A stretch of 64,000 bases of DNA, from the NCBI RefSeq assembly GCF_002013895.1, contig NZ_MAFQ01000021.1:1-64000 (forward strand), read 5' to 3'. The first letter of the stretch is position 1. Every line of letters begins with the position of its first letter. The notes below the pieces were generated by a model. It searched no databases and was not told the DNA's origin. It was given only the letters and a program-made list of their open reading frames with translations. The position numbers were made by a program, and so were the translations under genes. Positions 42,876-53,000 of this stretch are shown piece by piece. The stretch comes from Mycobacteroides franklinii. Its GTDB lineage: Bacteria; Actinomycetota; Actinomycetes; Mycobacteriales; Mycobacteriaceae.

Positions 42876-43297
42876 TCGGCTGCGGTGTCGCCGCGGTTCA
42901 GCAGATCCGAGGAACCCAACACCCGCTCGATCTTCACCTCGATCACCACGCGCTTCGGATTCACCCGGGGGGTCCGGTAGCGCTGTGCGTAACGCAGCTC
43001 GGCGTCGCGCACAGCCTCTTTCTCGGTGACAACCACAGCCGAGCCCTCCAGGGAGAGCCAGCGGGCCCCGTCGACCTGACTCAGCACCGCGAGGCCACCG
43101 CGCTGAGCGTTGACGGCCTTCTGTGACCCGCCGGTGGTGATGACCCGCGCGATGTGGGTTGCGGGGTCAAAGGTGAAGCCGACAGCCACCACATGCGGGC
43201 TGTTGTCCTGCCGCAGCGTGGTGAGCATGGCGAGATGACGCTCGGAGAGGAACGCCAGCGCATCGTCGGTAAGTCGGGTCGTAGGGGTGTTCGACAT
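42872..43297 (-). CDS. F420-dependent (biliverdin reductase-like) Rv2074 homologue
   Basis: Small split-barrel FDOR/PPOX-type protein, 141 residues. DDALAFLSERHLAMLTTLRQDNSPHVVAVGFTFDP, TGGSQKAVNAQRGGLAVLSQVDGARWLSLEG and DAELRYAQRYRTPRVNPKRVVIEV are near-identical to M. tuberculosis Rv2074 as I recall it, reported as an F420H2-dependent biliverdin reductase. Start ATG 43297, with TAGCGT eight bases upstream on this strand. It is divergent from an SDR gene that matches Rv2073c, preserving that order. Confidence 0.88.
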   Translation of the reverse strand: MSNTPTTRLTDDALAFLSERHLAMLTTLRQDNSPHVVAVGFTFDPATHIARVITTGGSQKAVNAQRGGLAVLSQVDGARWLSLEGSAVVVTEKEAVRDAELRYAQRYRTPRVNPKRVVIEVKIERVLGSSDLLNRGDTAAD

Positions 43298-43332
43298 CAA
43301 CTCTCACGCTAGCGCAGGACATAATCGCTGAC

Positions 43333-44124
43333 GTGACCGACACGGTGCGACACTCCGGCCAGCTTGGGGATGAGCCCCCCGCGCGAGGACCAGGCGTCGT
43401 GGTGATTTTCGGCGGCCGCAGCGAAATCGGGCTCGAGGTAGCCGTTCGGCTGGCACCGGGAAACACGGTGGTGCTAGCCGCGCGACGGGCGGGTGACCTC
43501 AGTGATGAGCAGCGGCGGGTCCTGGCGGCGGGCGCTATCGGTGTCGACTGCGTTGAATTCGATGCCGGTCGGCTCGACAGCCATGAATCGGTGCTGGCGG
43601 CCATCATCGCGCGTCACGGTGCGATCGATGTAGCGGTGCTCGCCTTCGGGCTGTTGGGAGACCAGGCGCGGGCGGAGACGGACGCGGAACATGCCGCGGC
43701 GATCGTGCACATCGACTACGTGGCGCAGATCGCGTTGTTGACCAGCCTGGCGGTACGCATGCGCGGCGCCGGCCGTGGCGCGCTGGTGGTGTTCTCGTCG
43801 ATCGCCGGATGGCGGGTGCGTCGCGCCAACTACGTCTACGGGTCGGCCAAGGCGGGACTTGATGGCTTCGCGAGTGGACTGGCCGATGCGCTGCATGGTT
43901 CTGGGGTGCACTTGCTGCTCGCCCGGCCGGGTTTCGTGATCGGCCGGATGTCGGCCGGCATGTCACCGGCGCCCTTGTCGAGTACGCCGCCCCAGGTGGC
44001 GGAGGCGACCGTGCGGGCATTGCGTAGCGGAAAACGCACGGTGTGGATTCCGCGGGCGTTGGGTGTGCTCGCCTTCGTGATGCGATGGGTACCGTCATCT
44101 GTATGGCGCAAGATGCCGCGATGA
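43333..44124 (+). CDS. Short-chain dehydrogenase, Rv2073c-like
   Basis: NAD(P)-binding Rossmann oxidoreductase, 263 residues. The cofactor loop is atypical: VVVIFGGRSEIGLEVAVRLA (GGxSEIG). VFSSIAGWRVRRANYVYGSAKAGLDGFASGLADAL has the Ser and Tyr-x3-Lys catalytic residues, and ARPGFVIGRMSAGMSPAP follows. It resembles DprE2-like/decaprenylphosphoryl SDRs in its loop but lies next to cobL as Rv2073c does in M. tuberculosis. The stop overlaps cobL (ATGA). Substrate unknown. Confidence 0.85.
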   Translation: MTDTVRHSGQLGDEPPARGPGVVVIFGGRSEIGLEVAVRLAPGNTVVLAARRAGDLSDEQRRVLAAGAIGVDCVEFDAGRLDSHESVLAAIIARHGAIDVAVLAFGLLGDQARAETDAEHAAAIVHIDYVAQIALLTSLAVRMRGAGRGALVVFSSIAGWRVRRANYVYGSAKAGLDGFASGLADALHGSGVHLLLARPGFVIGRMSAGMSPAPLSSTPPQVAEATVRALRSGKRTVWIPRALGVLAFVMRWVPSSVWRKMPR

Positions 44125-45338
44125 TTACCGTGATCGGGATAGGGGCCGACGGCGTCGACGGGCTGTCGGTGCGTTCCCGTCGCGAATTGCAGCGCGCATC
44201 AGTCATTTTCGGATCGTTGCGCCAGCTCGAGCTACTGGCCGAAGAATCTCTGACAGCCGAATGCCGGTTGTGGCCCTCGCCGTTGCTGCCCGCGCTGTCC
44301 ACGATGTTCGACGATCTCGGTGATGTCCACGTCCTTGCCAGCGGGGACCCCATGTTGCACGGCATCGGCACCACGCTGACCCGGCTGTACGGCGCGCGGC
44401 GGGTGCATGTTTTCCCGCACGTGTCCAGCGTGTCGTTGGCCTGTGCCCGAATGGGTTGGGCGGTGAATGATGTTGAGATCATCAGCCTGGTGAACGCCCC
44501 TGTCGACTCGGCCCGTAGGTACGGCGGGCGCGCGGTGGTACTGAGTCGCAATGCCAATACTCCGGGAGAGCTGGCACGCAGCCTGACCGACTCCGCGCTG
44601 GGCGCCTCGCAATTGACGGTCTGGGAGCAGCTGGGTGGTGCCACCGAGCGTTCGTTCGGCGGTGTTGCCCGCCACTGGGATCACCCACCTGGCGATGCGC
44701 TGAATGTGATTGCCGTCGAATATGTTCCGGCGGAGGATGTCGCCACCTTGGCGTTGGTCGCCGGGCTCCCGGAGGATGTGTTCGAGCATGATGGACAGAT
44801 CACCAAGCGTGAGATTCGGGCGGTCACGTTGGCATCGCTGGCCCCGCGGCCGGGCCAGCGGTTGTGGGATGTCGGCGCGGGGTCGGGGAGCGTTGCGATC
44901 GAATGGTGTCGCAGTGGCGCCGGCTGTCGCGCGTCGGCCTTCGAGATCGCGCCGCCGCGGCGGGCAGCCATCGCCGTCAACGCGACGAGATTCGGCGCCG
45001 ATATCGAGGTCTTCGACTCGGCTCCACAGAATTTCGAACAGGCCACCGCGCCGGACGCGATCTTTCTCGGCGGCGGGGTGACTCAGCCCGGTCTGCTTGA
45101 CGCCTGCTGGAGTCACCTCCCCGCGGGTGGCAGGTTGGTTGTCAACGCGGTCACTGCGGAGTCCGAAGCGCTTTTGTTGCATTGGTATTCACGTCATGGG
45201 GGAGAGTTGCGCCGATATCGTGTGGAGGACGCCGCCCCGCTCGGGGGATTCACCAGCTGGAGATCCCGGCTGCCTGTCACACAATGGAGCGCGGAAAAGC
45301 CGATGTCCGATGTCTTCCCGCAAGCGGGTCATCCATGA
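44121..45338 (+). CDS. cobL: Precorrin-6Y C5,15-methyltransferase CobL
   Basis: Bifunctional enzyme of aerobic cobalamin synthesis: methylates C5 and C15 of precorrin-6Y and decarboxylates the acetate side chain. The N-terminal CobE/tetrapyrrole methylase domain (ITVIGIGADGVDGLS ... VLASGDPMLHGIGTTL) precedes a C-terminal class I methyltransferase domain (RLWDVGAGSGSVAIEWC). 405 residues from ATG 44121, overlapping the SDR stop; ATG 44103 is an alternative. Its last codons hold a degenerate copy of a dispersed repeat. The end overlaps cobM. Confidence 0.93.
   Translation: MITVIGIGADGVDGLSVRSRRELQRASVIFGSLRQLELLAEESLTAECRLWPSPLLPALSTMFDDLGDVHVLASGDPMLHGIGTTLTRLYGARRVHVFPHVSSVSLACARMGWAVNDVEIISLVNAPVDSARRYGGRAVVLSRNANTPGELARSLTDSALGASQLTVWEQLGGATERSFGGVARHWDHPPGDALNVIAVEYVPAEDVATLALVAGLPEDVFEHDGQITKREIRAVTLASLAPRPGQRLWDVGAGSGSVAIEWCRSGAGCRASAFEIAPPRRAAIAVNATRFGADIEVFDSAPQNFEQATAPDAIFLGGGVTQPGLLDACWSHLPAGGRLVVNAVTAESEALLLHWYSRHGGELRRYRVEDAAPLGGFTSWRSRLPVTQWSAEKPMSDVFPQAGHP
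45313..45334 (+). repeat. Degenerate dispersed-repeat copy D (end of cobL)
   Basis: TCTTCCCGCAAGCGGGTCAT differs from the copy in sigL at two positions only. It ends one base before the cobM ATG. It could be a decayed copy or a coincidence within coding sequence. Confidence 0.4.
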
Positions 45339-46090
45339 CGGTCTACTTCATCGGCGCCGGGCCGGGCGCCGCCGACCTCATTACGGTGCGTGGGCAGCGG
45401 ATCTTGCAACGGTGCCCGGTGTGTCTGTACGCGGGGTCGATCATGCCGCGTGACCTTCTGGAGGCATGCCCGCCCGGCGCCCGCATTATCGACACCGGAG
45501 CACTGACGTTGGATGCCATCATCGAGGAGATATCCGCGGCCGACGCACAGGGATTGGATGTCGCCAGGCTGCATTCCGGTGATCCGTCGCTGTACAGCGC
45601 GGTCGCCGAGCAGTGCCGTCGCCTCGATGCCCTCGGGATCGGCCATGAGACTGTGCCGGGTGTCCCGGCTTTCGCGGCGGCGGCCGCGGCCTTGGGCGCG
45701 GAGCTCACCGTTCCGGGGATCGCGCAGACCGTGACGATCACCCGCGTCTCGACATTATCCACCGCGATGCCGGCGGGCGAGGATCTGCGCACCCTCGCCG
45801 CCCCGGGGGCCACCCTGGCTCTGCACTTGGCGGCTGCTCAGATCGATACCGTCGTGGCCGATCTCGTCGCCGGGGGATACGCGCCGGACACCCCGGTAGC
45901 GGTGGTGGCCTACGCCAGCTGGCCATCCGAGATCATCCTGCGTGGCACCGTTGTCGATATCGCCGAAAAAATGACGGCGTCCGGTATTACCAAGACCGCG
46001 GTCATCTTCGTGGGCAAGGCGCTTGCGCCAGAGGGGTTTACCGACAGCTACCTGTATTCGGCAGGACGTCGCAGAGGGGTTACGCACTAG
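45335..46090 (+). CDS. cobM: Precorrin-4 C11-methyltransferase CobM
   Basis: SAM-dependent tetrapyrrole methylase acting at C11 of precorrin-4. Typical start MTVYFIGAGPGAADLITVRGQRIL, then CPVCLYAGSIMPRDLLEACPPGARIIDTG, ARLHSGDPSLYSAVAEQ and VPGVPAFAAAAAALGAELTVPG. 251 residues, as in M. tuberculosis. ATGA overlap with cobL and TAGTG overlap with cobK mark a tight operon. Confidence 0.95.
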   Translation: MTVYFIGAGPGAADLITVRGQRILQRCPVCLYAGSIMPRDLLEACPPGARIIDTGALTLDAIIEEISAADAQGLDVARLHSGDPSLYSAVAEQCRRLDALGIGHETVPGVPAFAAAAAALGAELTVPGIAQTVTITRVSTLSTAMPAGEDLRTLAAPGATLALHLAAAQIDTVVADLVAGGYAPDTPVAVVAYASWPSEIILRGTVVDIAEKMTASGITKTAVIFVGKALAPEGFTDSYLYSAGRRRGVTH

Positions 46091-46827
46091 TGAAGATCTT
46101 GATTCTTGGGGGGTCGGCCGAGGCGCGTGAGCTGGCCGAGCGGCTCGCGCCCCGATTCGACGTGACCACCTCATTGGCTGGGCGCGTGCGCAACCCGGCG
46201 GTTCCGGCAGGCGGTGTGCGTATCGGTGGTTTTGGCGGCGAGGTAGGCCTGCGGAGATGGCTGTTGGACAACAATATTGATGCAGTCATCGATGCCACCC
46301 ACCCGTTTGCGGCGACGATCACCGAGAACGCCGCGGCCGCATGCGACAGATTGGGAATTCCGCACCTGATCCTGCGGCGTCCACCCTGGCCGGCGGGAGA
46401 TGCCATCGTCGTTTCCACGGCCGCGGAGGCCAAGGATGCGGTGGTGGCGCAGGGTTTCTCGCGGGTGTTCTTGACCTCGGGACGGTCCAGTATCGGGGCG
46501 TTCCTGTTCTCGGATGCCTGGTTTTTGATCCGCGTGGTGGAGCCGATGTCTGCCGATGAGCTACCCGAACGGCACCATCTGCTGTTATCGCGCGGGCCGT
46601 ACACGCTGGGCGATGAGACCGAGCTCATGCGCCAGTATGAGATCGAGGTTCTGGTCACCAAGAACAGCGGTGGCTCGATGACCTCGGCAAAGCTGGAAGC
46701 CGCTGCAGCGCTGGGCATCCCCGTCGTCATGATCGACAGGCCTGCCCTCCCGGAGAACGTGTCCACGGTATCCACCGTGGACGAGGCGCAGCAGTGGGTT
46801 ACTGAGCGGGATACCGCCGAGGCGTGA
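46090..46827 (+). CDS. cobK: Precorrin-6A reductase CobK
   Basis: NADPH-dependent reductase of precorrin-6A to 6B. Starts VKILILGGSAEARELAERLAPRFDVTTSLAGRV, continues VIDATHPFAATITENAAAACDRLGIPHLILRRPPW and ends with IEVLVTKNSGGSMTSAKLEAAAALGIPVVMIDRP, all characteristic. 245 residues. The GTG start shares a base with the cobM stop. The last 29 bases overlap the convergent cobIJ gene. Confidence 0.95.
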   Translation: MKILILGGSAEARELAERLAPRFDVTTSLAGRVRNPAVPAGGVRIGGFGGEVGLRRWLLDNNIDAVIDATHPFAATITENAAAACDRLGIPHLILRRPPWPAGDAIVVSTAAEAKDAVVAQGFSRVFLTSGRSSIGAFLFSDAWFLIRVVEPMSADELPERHHLLLSRGPYTLGDETELMRQYEIEVLVTKNSGGSMTSAKLEAAAALGIPVVMIDRPALPENVSTVSTVDEAQQWVTERDTAEA

Positions 46828-48277
46828 ACACCTGGGGGCCGGAATCGGTGTTCTGCCATTGCGTCTGCGATGACCCGATGATCAACAGGGTGCGCATGTC
46901 CACCTGTGATGGGTCGAGCTCGCCCAGTGTTGTCACCCGGACGGATTCTCCCGAGCCACCCACGTCGCGTCCCAGTACCACCGGGGTCGCCGGGTCTCGG
47001 TGTTCCAGCAGTACTTCGCGCATGGACGCGACCTGCCAGGTCCGCGATTTCGATGCCGGGTTGTACACCGCCAGCACCAGATCGGCGGCAGCGGCGGCGC
47101 GCAGACGCGATTCGATGATCTCCCACGGCTTGAGGCGATCAGACAGGGAGATGACGGCGTAGTCGTGTCCAAGGGGGGCGCCCACCCGGCTGGCGACGGC
47201 CTGTGCCGCCGTCATGGCGGGAAGGACCCGCACCGTCACATCGGGCCACGCCCTGGCCTCCTCCAGCACGGCCGCGGCCATCGCGAACACACCAGGGTCT
47301 CCTGACGAAACGACGGCGACCCGCCGGCCACCCGCCGCGAGCTTGAACGCCAATTCGGCGCGAGCGGGCTCGTCGCGGTTGTCACTGGCGTGCCGAATCT
47401 GGCCATCCCGGGCGGGGATTCGATCCAGATACGGGCCGTAGCCGATGAGGTCGGTGGCGCGCGTCAGCTCCTGACGTACCTCGGTGGTGGTCCAATCGTG
47501 ATGACCGGGGCCCAGACCGAGGACGGTCACCATCCCGTCGGGCTCGGTCTCGGAGACAGGTTGCGCCCCGGGGACCAGGACCAGTGAGAAGTACGGGACC
47601 GAGGACGGGTCCACATCGGCCGCGGGAAGCACCCGCTGCCCCGAGGTGCTGGCCCGTTCCACGTAGTACGCGCGGTCCAGCTGTCCCGAGGTGTCCAACG
47701 CTTGTCGCACGGCGCCGTAGGAGCGGCCCAGTTTCATGATGACCGCGGCGTTCGAATCGCTGAGCCTGCGCGCGATCTCGTCGGCGGGCAGGGTGCCGGG
47801 GATGATGGTGAGAATCTCATCGCCCTCAACCAAGGGTGTCCCTGTCGCGGCGGACGCGGCGCTGACCGATGTCACGCCGGGGATGATCACCGCATCGAAT
47901 CTGTCGGTCAGGCGACGATGCATATGCATGTAGGAGCTGTAGAACAGCGGGTCGCCTTCGGCGAGCAACGCCACGTTCCGCCCGGAATCCAGATGTGCGG
48001 CAATCCGATTCGCGGACTCCTCGTAGAAGTCGTCGATCGCACCTCGGTATCCGCCCGGATGGTCGGTGGTTTCGGTGGTTACGGGGTAGACGAGGTGCTC
48101 CTCGATCTGACCGGTCCGCAGATACGGCTGCGCGATCGAGCGGGCGATGCTGCGGCCGTGCCGCGCGCTGTGGAACGCCACCACGTCGGCCTCGCCGATG
48201 ACTCGCGCGGCCTTGACGGTTACCAGCTCGGGGTCACCGGGCCCCAGGCCCACACCCCACAGCGTTCCTCTGCTCAT
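46799..48277 (-). CDS. cobIJ: Fused precorrin-2 C20- / precorrin-3B C17-methyltransferase CobIJ
   Basis: Single polypeptide of two tetrapyrrole methylases. CobI half, about 1-245: GTLWGVGLGPGDPELVTVKAARVIGEADVVAFHSA, YEESANRIAAHLDSGRNVALLAEGDPLFYSSYMHM. CobJ half, about 246-490: VTVLGLGPGHHDWTTTEVRQELTRATDLIGYGPYLDRIP, VAVVSSGDPGVFAMAAAVLEEA. This fusion also occurs in M. tuberculosis (Rv2066). Its start overlaps the end of cobH (GTGA-type overlap). The 3' end runs 29 bases into cobK on the other strand. Confidence 0.95.
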   Translation of the reverse strand: MSRGTLWGVGLGPGDPELVTVKAARVIGEADVVAFHSARHGRSIARSIAQPYLRTGQIEEHLVYPVTTETTDHPGGYRGAIDDFYEESANRIAAHLDSGRNVALLAEGDPLFYSSYMHMHRRLTDRFDAVIIPGVTSVSAASAATGTPLVEGDEILTIIPGTLPADEIARRLSDSNAAVIMKLGRSYGAVRQALDTSGQLDRAYYVERASTSGQRVLPAADVDPSSVPYFSLVLVPGAQPVSETEPDGMVTVLGLGPGHHDWTTTEVRQELTRATDLIGYGPYLDRIPARDGQIRHASDNRDEPARAELAFKLAAGGRRVAVVSSGDPGVFAMAAAVLEEARAWPDVTVRVLPAMTAAQAVASRVGAPLGHDYAVISLSDRLKPWEIIESRLRAAAAADLVLAVYNPASKSRTWQVASMREVLLEHRDPATPVVLGRDVGGSGESVRVTTLGELDPSQVDMRTLLIIGSSQTQWQNTDSGPQVFTPRRYPAQ

Positions 48278-48900
48278 TCTTGTTCACTCGCAATCGCATT
48301 CACCGCAGCGGCGGCCATCGCACTGCCGCCGCGCCGGCCCCGTACCAGCAGATAGTCCATCCCGCGCGGATGGTCGATCAGCTCTTGCTTGGACTGCGCC
48401 GAGCCCACGAATCCGACTGGACCGCCGAGGACGGCAATCGGGGGAGCAACGCCCTCGTCGACGAGTTCGAGGATGCGAAACAGCGCAGTCGGGGCATTGC
48501 CGATGGCGGCCACCGCACCCGGCAGCCGGTCGGCCCAAAGATCGACGGCTGCAGCAGATCTGGTAGTTCCGGTGCGCTGGGCGAGGTCCGCGGCGCGCGG
48601 ATCGGCGACCAAGGAAACCACCTCGTTGTCGGCGGGTAGGCGCAGGCGGGTGATCCCCGCCGCGACCATCGAGGAGTCACACAGGATGGGGGCACCTGAG
48701 TCCAGCGCCGCTCGCGTGCGTGCCACCACATCGGGGGTGAAGGCGATCTCGCCGGGCAGATCCACCTGTCCGCAGGTGTGAATGAGCCGAACCACCACAC
48801 GCGCCACGTCGTCGGGGAACCCCGACAAATCAGCCTCGGCCCTGATGGTTGCGAACGACTGCCGATAGATCTCGGCTCCGTCCCGTACGTAGTCCAGCAC
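48274..48900 (-). CDS. cobH: Precorrin-8X methylmutase CobH
   Basis: Isomerase that moves a methyl group from C11 to C12, giving hydrogenobyrinate. Features: YVRDGAEIYRQSFATIRAEADLSGFPDDVARVVVRLIHTCGQVD, CDSSMVAAGITRLRLP, IGNAPTALFRILELVDEG and GGPVGFVGSAQSKQELI. 208 residues. GTG 48900 lies six bases after TAGGGT; that box shares its first three bases with the cobG stop codon, so cobH may have its own leaderless transcript. Confidence 0.95.
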   Translation of the reverse strand: MLDYVRDGAEIYRQSFATIRAEADLSGFPDDVARVVVRLIHTCGQVDLPGEIAFTPDVVARTRAALDSGAPILCDSSMVAAGITRLRLPADNEVVSLVADPRAADLAQRTGTTRSAAAVDLWADRLPGAVAAIGNAPTALFRILELVDEGVAPPIAVLGGPVGFVGSAQSKQELIDHPRGMDYLLVRGRRGGSAMAAAAVNAIASEQE

Positions 48901-48909
48901 GCGCTAACC

Positions 48910-50061
48910 CTACGGGTGCCGGTCCAGCGGTCGATAACCCAGTTCGGTCGCCACCAGCACCTGGCTCGTGCTGGGGGCGCCGCAGGCCCGCGGGCAGCCA
49001 ACCCAATGCCGATGTACCGGCGAGTGGATACCGCTGGCGATCTCTTCGGCCACCTCGAGTCGCACATCGGCGTGTACATCGGTCCGCGAACGCCCACACC
49101 CGGGCAATCCGGTGCAGGAACTGGCATTGAGCCAAGGGGAGCGCTCATCGAAGATCAGGCCCAGGGGAGCCAACACCCGCAGCACCGCATCGGCGTCCTC
49201 ATGGGGCAGATCGCACAGCAGCACAGAGCGCCACGGGGTGATGACGACGGGTTTCTCCGCCGCCGCCAGCAGGGCCGCCACTCTCGCCGGTAGCTGCCCC
49301 AGCGGAACGGCGGCACCCAACGTGACCAAGTCGCCCTCGGGGCCCTGTTCGATCCAGCCAACCGGTGCGCGCCCCGGGTGGGCGTTCGGTGACGCTGCCT
49401 GCCCCGGAACAGTCGTGAGACGCAGACTCGCCGCGAGCGTTTCGGCGCCGGCCGATAGCTCGGAAACGCGCCATGCGTTTCCGCGGATTCGTACGAAGGC
49501 TTGCGCGGCCGCGAGCATGCACTCGACAGCGCCTTCGGGGCCGTGCAGGCCCTCCGTGAGATGTCCATCGATGAGTAGCCGCCACCCCGCGGGCTCGTGA
49601 CGCACACCGATATCGGCGCCCATGGTCGCCATGTCTCCGCGCCCGTCGTCGAGGCTGAACAAGAAGCGGCCCGGCAGATCGGCGAGCGCGGGAGATGAGA
49701 TCAGCCCACGATCGAGCCGGACAACCAGGGGCCGCACATCAGCGAAGTCGCCGTCGCGCCCCGACAAGGGTGAGGCCACGATGTTGCGGACGCGTTCATG
49801 ACTGGGCGAGGGCAGCAGATCGGCCTGCGACAGCAGCGCGCCCACCGCGTCCGCGTCGCGGATCGATCGAAGCTGCACGTTGCCGCGGGAAGTCAGCTCC
49901 AAGACCGGCGCGCCGTACTCGCCGGCCGCCTCCGCCAACGCGGCCAGCTGCGCCGACGTCAGCATTCCACCGGGTAGCCGGATCCGCGCCAGTGCCCCAT
50001 CGGCCGCCTCGTGTAACCGCAACGCACCGGGGCACGCGTCGTCTGGGCTGGAGCGGGTCAC
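48910..50061 (-). CDS. cobG: Precorrin-3B synthase CobG
   Basis: Oxygen-dependent ring-contraction enzyme related to sulfite/nitrite reductases. The 4Fe-4S/siroheme-type motif is C-x5-C (SSCTGLPGCGR) and C-x3-C (VGCPRACGAPS) near the C-terminus. N-terminal LRLHEAADGALARIRLPGGMLTSAQLAALAEAA and LELTSRGNVQLRSI are typical. 383 residues. GTG 50061 has TACGGT six bases upstream on this strand. It is divergent from cobN with only 33 bases between start codons. Confidence 0.92.
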   Translation of the reverse strand: MTRSSPDDACPGALRLHEAADGALARIRLPGGMLTSAQLAALAEAAGEYGAPVLELTSRGNVQLRSIRDADAVGALLSQADLLPSPSHERVRNIVASPLSGRDGDFADVRPLVVRLDRGLISSPALADLPGRFLFSLDDGRGDMATMGADIGVRHEPAGWRLLIDGHLTEGLHGPEGAVECMLAAAQAFVRIRGNAWRVSELSAGAETLAASLRLTTVPGQAASPNAHPGRAPVGWIEQGPEGDLVTLGAAVPLGQLPARVAALLAAAEKPVVITPWRSVLLCDLPHEDADAVLRVLAPLGLIFDERSPWLNASSCTGLPGCGRSRTDVHADVRLEVAEEIASGIHSPVHRHWVGCPRACGAPSTSQVLVATELGYRPLDRHP

Positions 50062-50094
50062 CTACTCACCGTAGGACTACGGTACGAATATCTT

Positions 50095-53000
50095 GTGAGC
50101 GATGCGGCATCTCTTCCCAGGATCCTGATTTTATCCACGTCCGACACCGATCTACTGAGCGCGCGTGCCAGTGGTGCGAACTACCGATGGGCCAACCCTT
50201 CTCGCATCCACGTCGACGACCTGCCGGGCCTGCTGGACGGGATGGGCGCGGTGGTCGTCCGGCTGCTCGGCGGCCGCCGAGGTTGGGAAGAGGGCATCGA
50301 CGCCGTGATCGCCTCCGGTGTGCCCACGGTCGTGGTCTCCGGTGAGCAGGCCCCCGATGCCGAACTCATGGAATGCTCCACCGTCCCGGGCGGTGCCGCG
50401 CTGCAGGTCCATCGCTACTTGGCCGAGGGTGGTACAGCGAATCTGCAGCAGTTGTATGCGTTCTTGTCCGACACCATCTTGATGACCGGAATTGGCTTTG
50501 AGCCGCCCGCGACCAACCCGGCTTGGGGAGTGTTGGACCGCAGTGGTCGTGAGGCCATGTCCGACGGTCCGACGGTGGCAGTGCTGTACTACCGCGCGCA
50601 ACAGCTCGCCGGCAACACCGCCTACATCGATGCGTTGTGCACGGCCATCGAAGACCTTGGTGGGCGGGCCCTTCCGGTGTTCTGCGCCTCGTTGCGCACC
50701 GCGCCGCCGGAGCTCCTGAAGACGCTTTCGGGCGCGGATGCCATGGTGGTCACGGTGCTGGCGGCCGGCGGTGCAACTCCGGCGGCGGTGGGCGCCGGGG
50801 GATCGGATGACGAGTGGAGTGTCGCGCACCTTGCGGCCCTTGATATCCCGATATTGCAGGGACTGTGTCTAACTAGCTCCCGGGACGATTGGGACGCCAA
50901 CGACGATGGTATGAGTCCCTTGGATGTCGCCACCCAGGTGGCCGTCCCCGAATTCGACGGCCGCATCATCACCGTGCCGTTCTCGTTCAAGGAGATCGAC
51001 AGCGACGGGCTCATCACTTACGTCCCCGACGCCGAGCGCTGCGCGCGGGTGGCCGGTATCGCGTTGCGGCACGCGAAACTTCGCTCCATACCGGCCGCCG
51101 AACGCCGGATCGCGGTGGTGTTTTCCGCGTACCCCACCAAGCATGCGCGAATCGGCAACGCCGTCGGACTCGATACTCCGGCGAGCGCGGTGGCGCTGCT
51201 GACCGCGATGCGTGCCGCGGGCTACGACGTGGGTGCCGATGGCGACATCCCCGGTCTGCCCGCGACCGGTCGGCCCGCCCAGGACGGAGACGGGGACACG
51301 CTGATTCACGCCCTCATCGAGCGCGGCGGCCAGGATCCGGACTGGCTCACCGCGGACCAACTGGCGGGCAACCCGATTCGCGTGCCCGCACGGCAGTACC
51401 GGGAATGGTTCTCGCGGCTGGCGCCTGGGCTCGCCGAGCAGGTTGTCGAACACTGGGGCCCACCGCCCGGGACATTGTTTGTTGACACCAGCGCCAACCC
51501 CGAGGGCGATATTGTGATTGCTGCGCTACAAGCAGGAAACACGGTGCTCGTGGTGCAACCGCCCCGTGGATTCGGCGAAAATCCGGTCGCTATTTACCAC
51601 GATCCTGATCTGCCGCCGAGTCATCATTACCTCGCCGCCTACCGCTGGTTGTCGGCTCCTCGCGAGGAGGGCGGCTTCGGCGCCGACGCGCTGGTGCACC
51701 TTGGCAAGCACGGCAACCTGGAGTGGTTACCCGGGAAAACCGTTGGGCTGTCGGCGGATTGTGCCACCGATGCCGCGATCGGCAACCTGCCGCTGATCTA
51801 TCCGTTCCTGGTCAACGATCCGGGCGAGGGCACCCAGGCCAAGCGGCGGGCACACGCGACCCTTGTCGACCATTTGATTCCTCCCATGGCACGCGCCGAA
51901 ACATACGGGGACATAGCCCGTTTGGAGCAGCTCCTCGATGAGCACGCGAACATCTCGGCGTTGGATCCGGCCAAACTGCCTGCCATCCGCCAACAGATCT
52001 GGACGCTGATGCGGGCAGCCAAGATGGACCACGACCTCGGGTTGGAGGAGCGCCCCGACGAAGACGTCTTCGACGACATGCTGTTGCATGTCGACGGATG
52101 GCTCTGTGAGATCAAGGATGTGCAGATCCGCGATGGCCTGCACATCCTGGGCAGTGCTCCCGAGGGCGGGGCCCAGGTCGATCTGGTGCTGGCCATCCTG
52201 CGTGCCCGTCAGATGTGGGCGGGCGAACAGTCGGTGCCCGGATTGCGCCAGGCACTCGGCCTGGTCGAGGACGGCACGGACGAGCGTGCGCTGGTGGATG
52301 AGATTGAACAGCAGGCACATTCCTTGCTGACCGCTCTGCAGGCCTCGGGCTGGAACCCCGACGCGGTGGACAAGCTCACCGCGGACCCGCAGGTCGCACA
52401 GATCCTGCGTTTCGCGGCCACCGAGGTAGTGCCCAGGCTCGACGGCACCAACGGTGAGATCGACGCGGTCCTGCGCGCGCTGGATGGCCGATTCATCGAG
52501 GCTGGGCCGTCCGGCTCGCCGCTGCGTGGGCTCGTCAACGTGCTGCCGACCGGGCGCAATTTCTATTCGGTGGACCCCAAGGCGGTTCCCTCGAAGTTGG
52601 CCTGGGAGACAGGCCAGGCTATGGCCGACTCGCTGCTTGAGCGGTACCGCACCGACTATGGCGATTGGCCACGTTCGGTGGGACTCTCCATCTGGGGAAC
52701 GTCCGCGATGCGGACTTCCGGCGACGATATCGCCGAAGTGCTTGCACTCCTGGGTGTTCGGCCGGTGTGGGACGACGCTTCCCGCCGTGTGGTGAACCTG
52801 GAGGCCATCTCGCTGGCAGAACTCGGGCGGCCGCGGATCGACGTCACGGTGCGTATCTCGGGGTTCTTCCGCGATGCCTTCCCGCACGTAGTGACCATGC
52901 TTGATGACGCCGTCGCGCTCGCCGCCGGTCTCGAGGAACCTGCGGAGCAGAACTACCTGCGCGCGCACGCCGAAGCCGATCGCGCCGAGCACGGAGATTG

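Noticed and set aside
50061..50095. Possible operator CCTAC-TCACC-GTAGG between cobG and cobN
   Set aside because: The arms are only five bases and part is explained by the minus-strand -10 box TACGGT of cobG.
51727..52992. A 421-codon open frame antisense to cobN
   Set aside because: CobN is clearly coding; the antisense frame has no homology signal.
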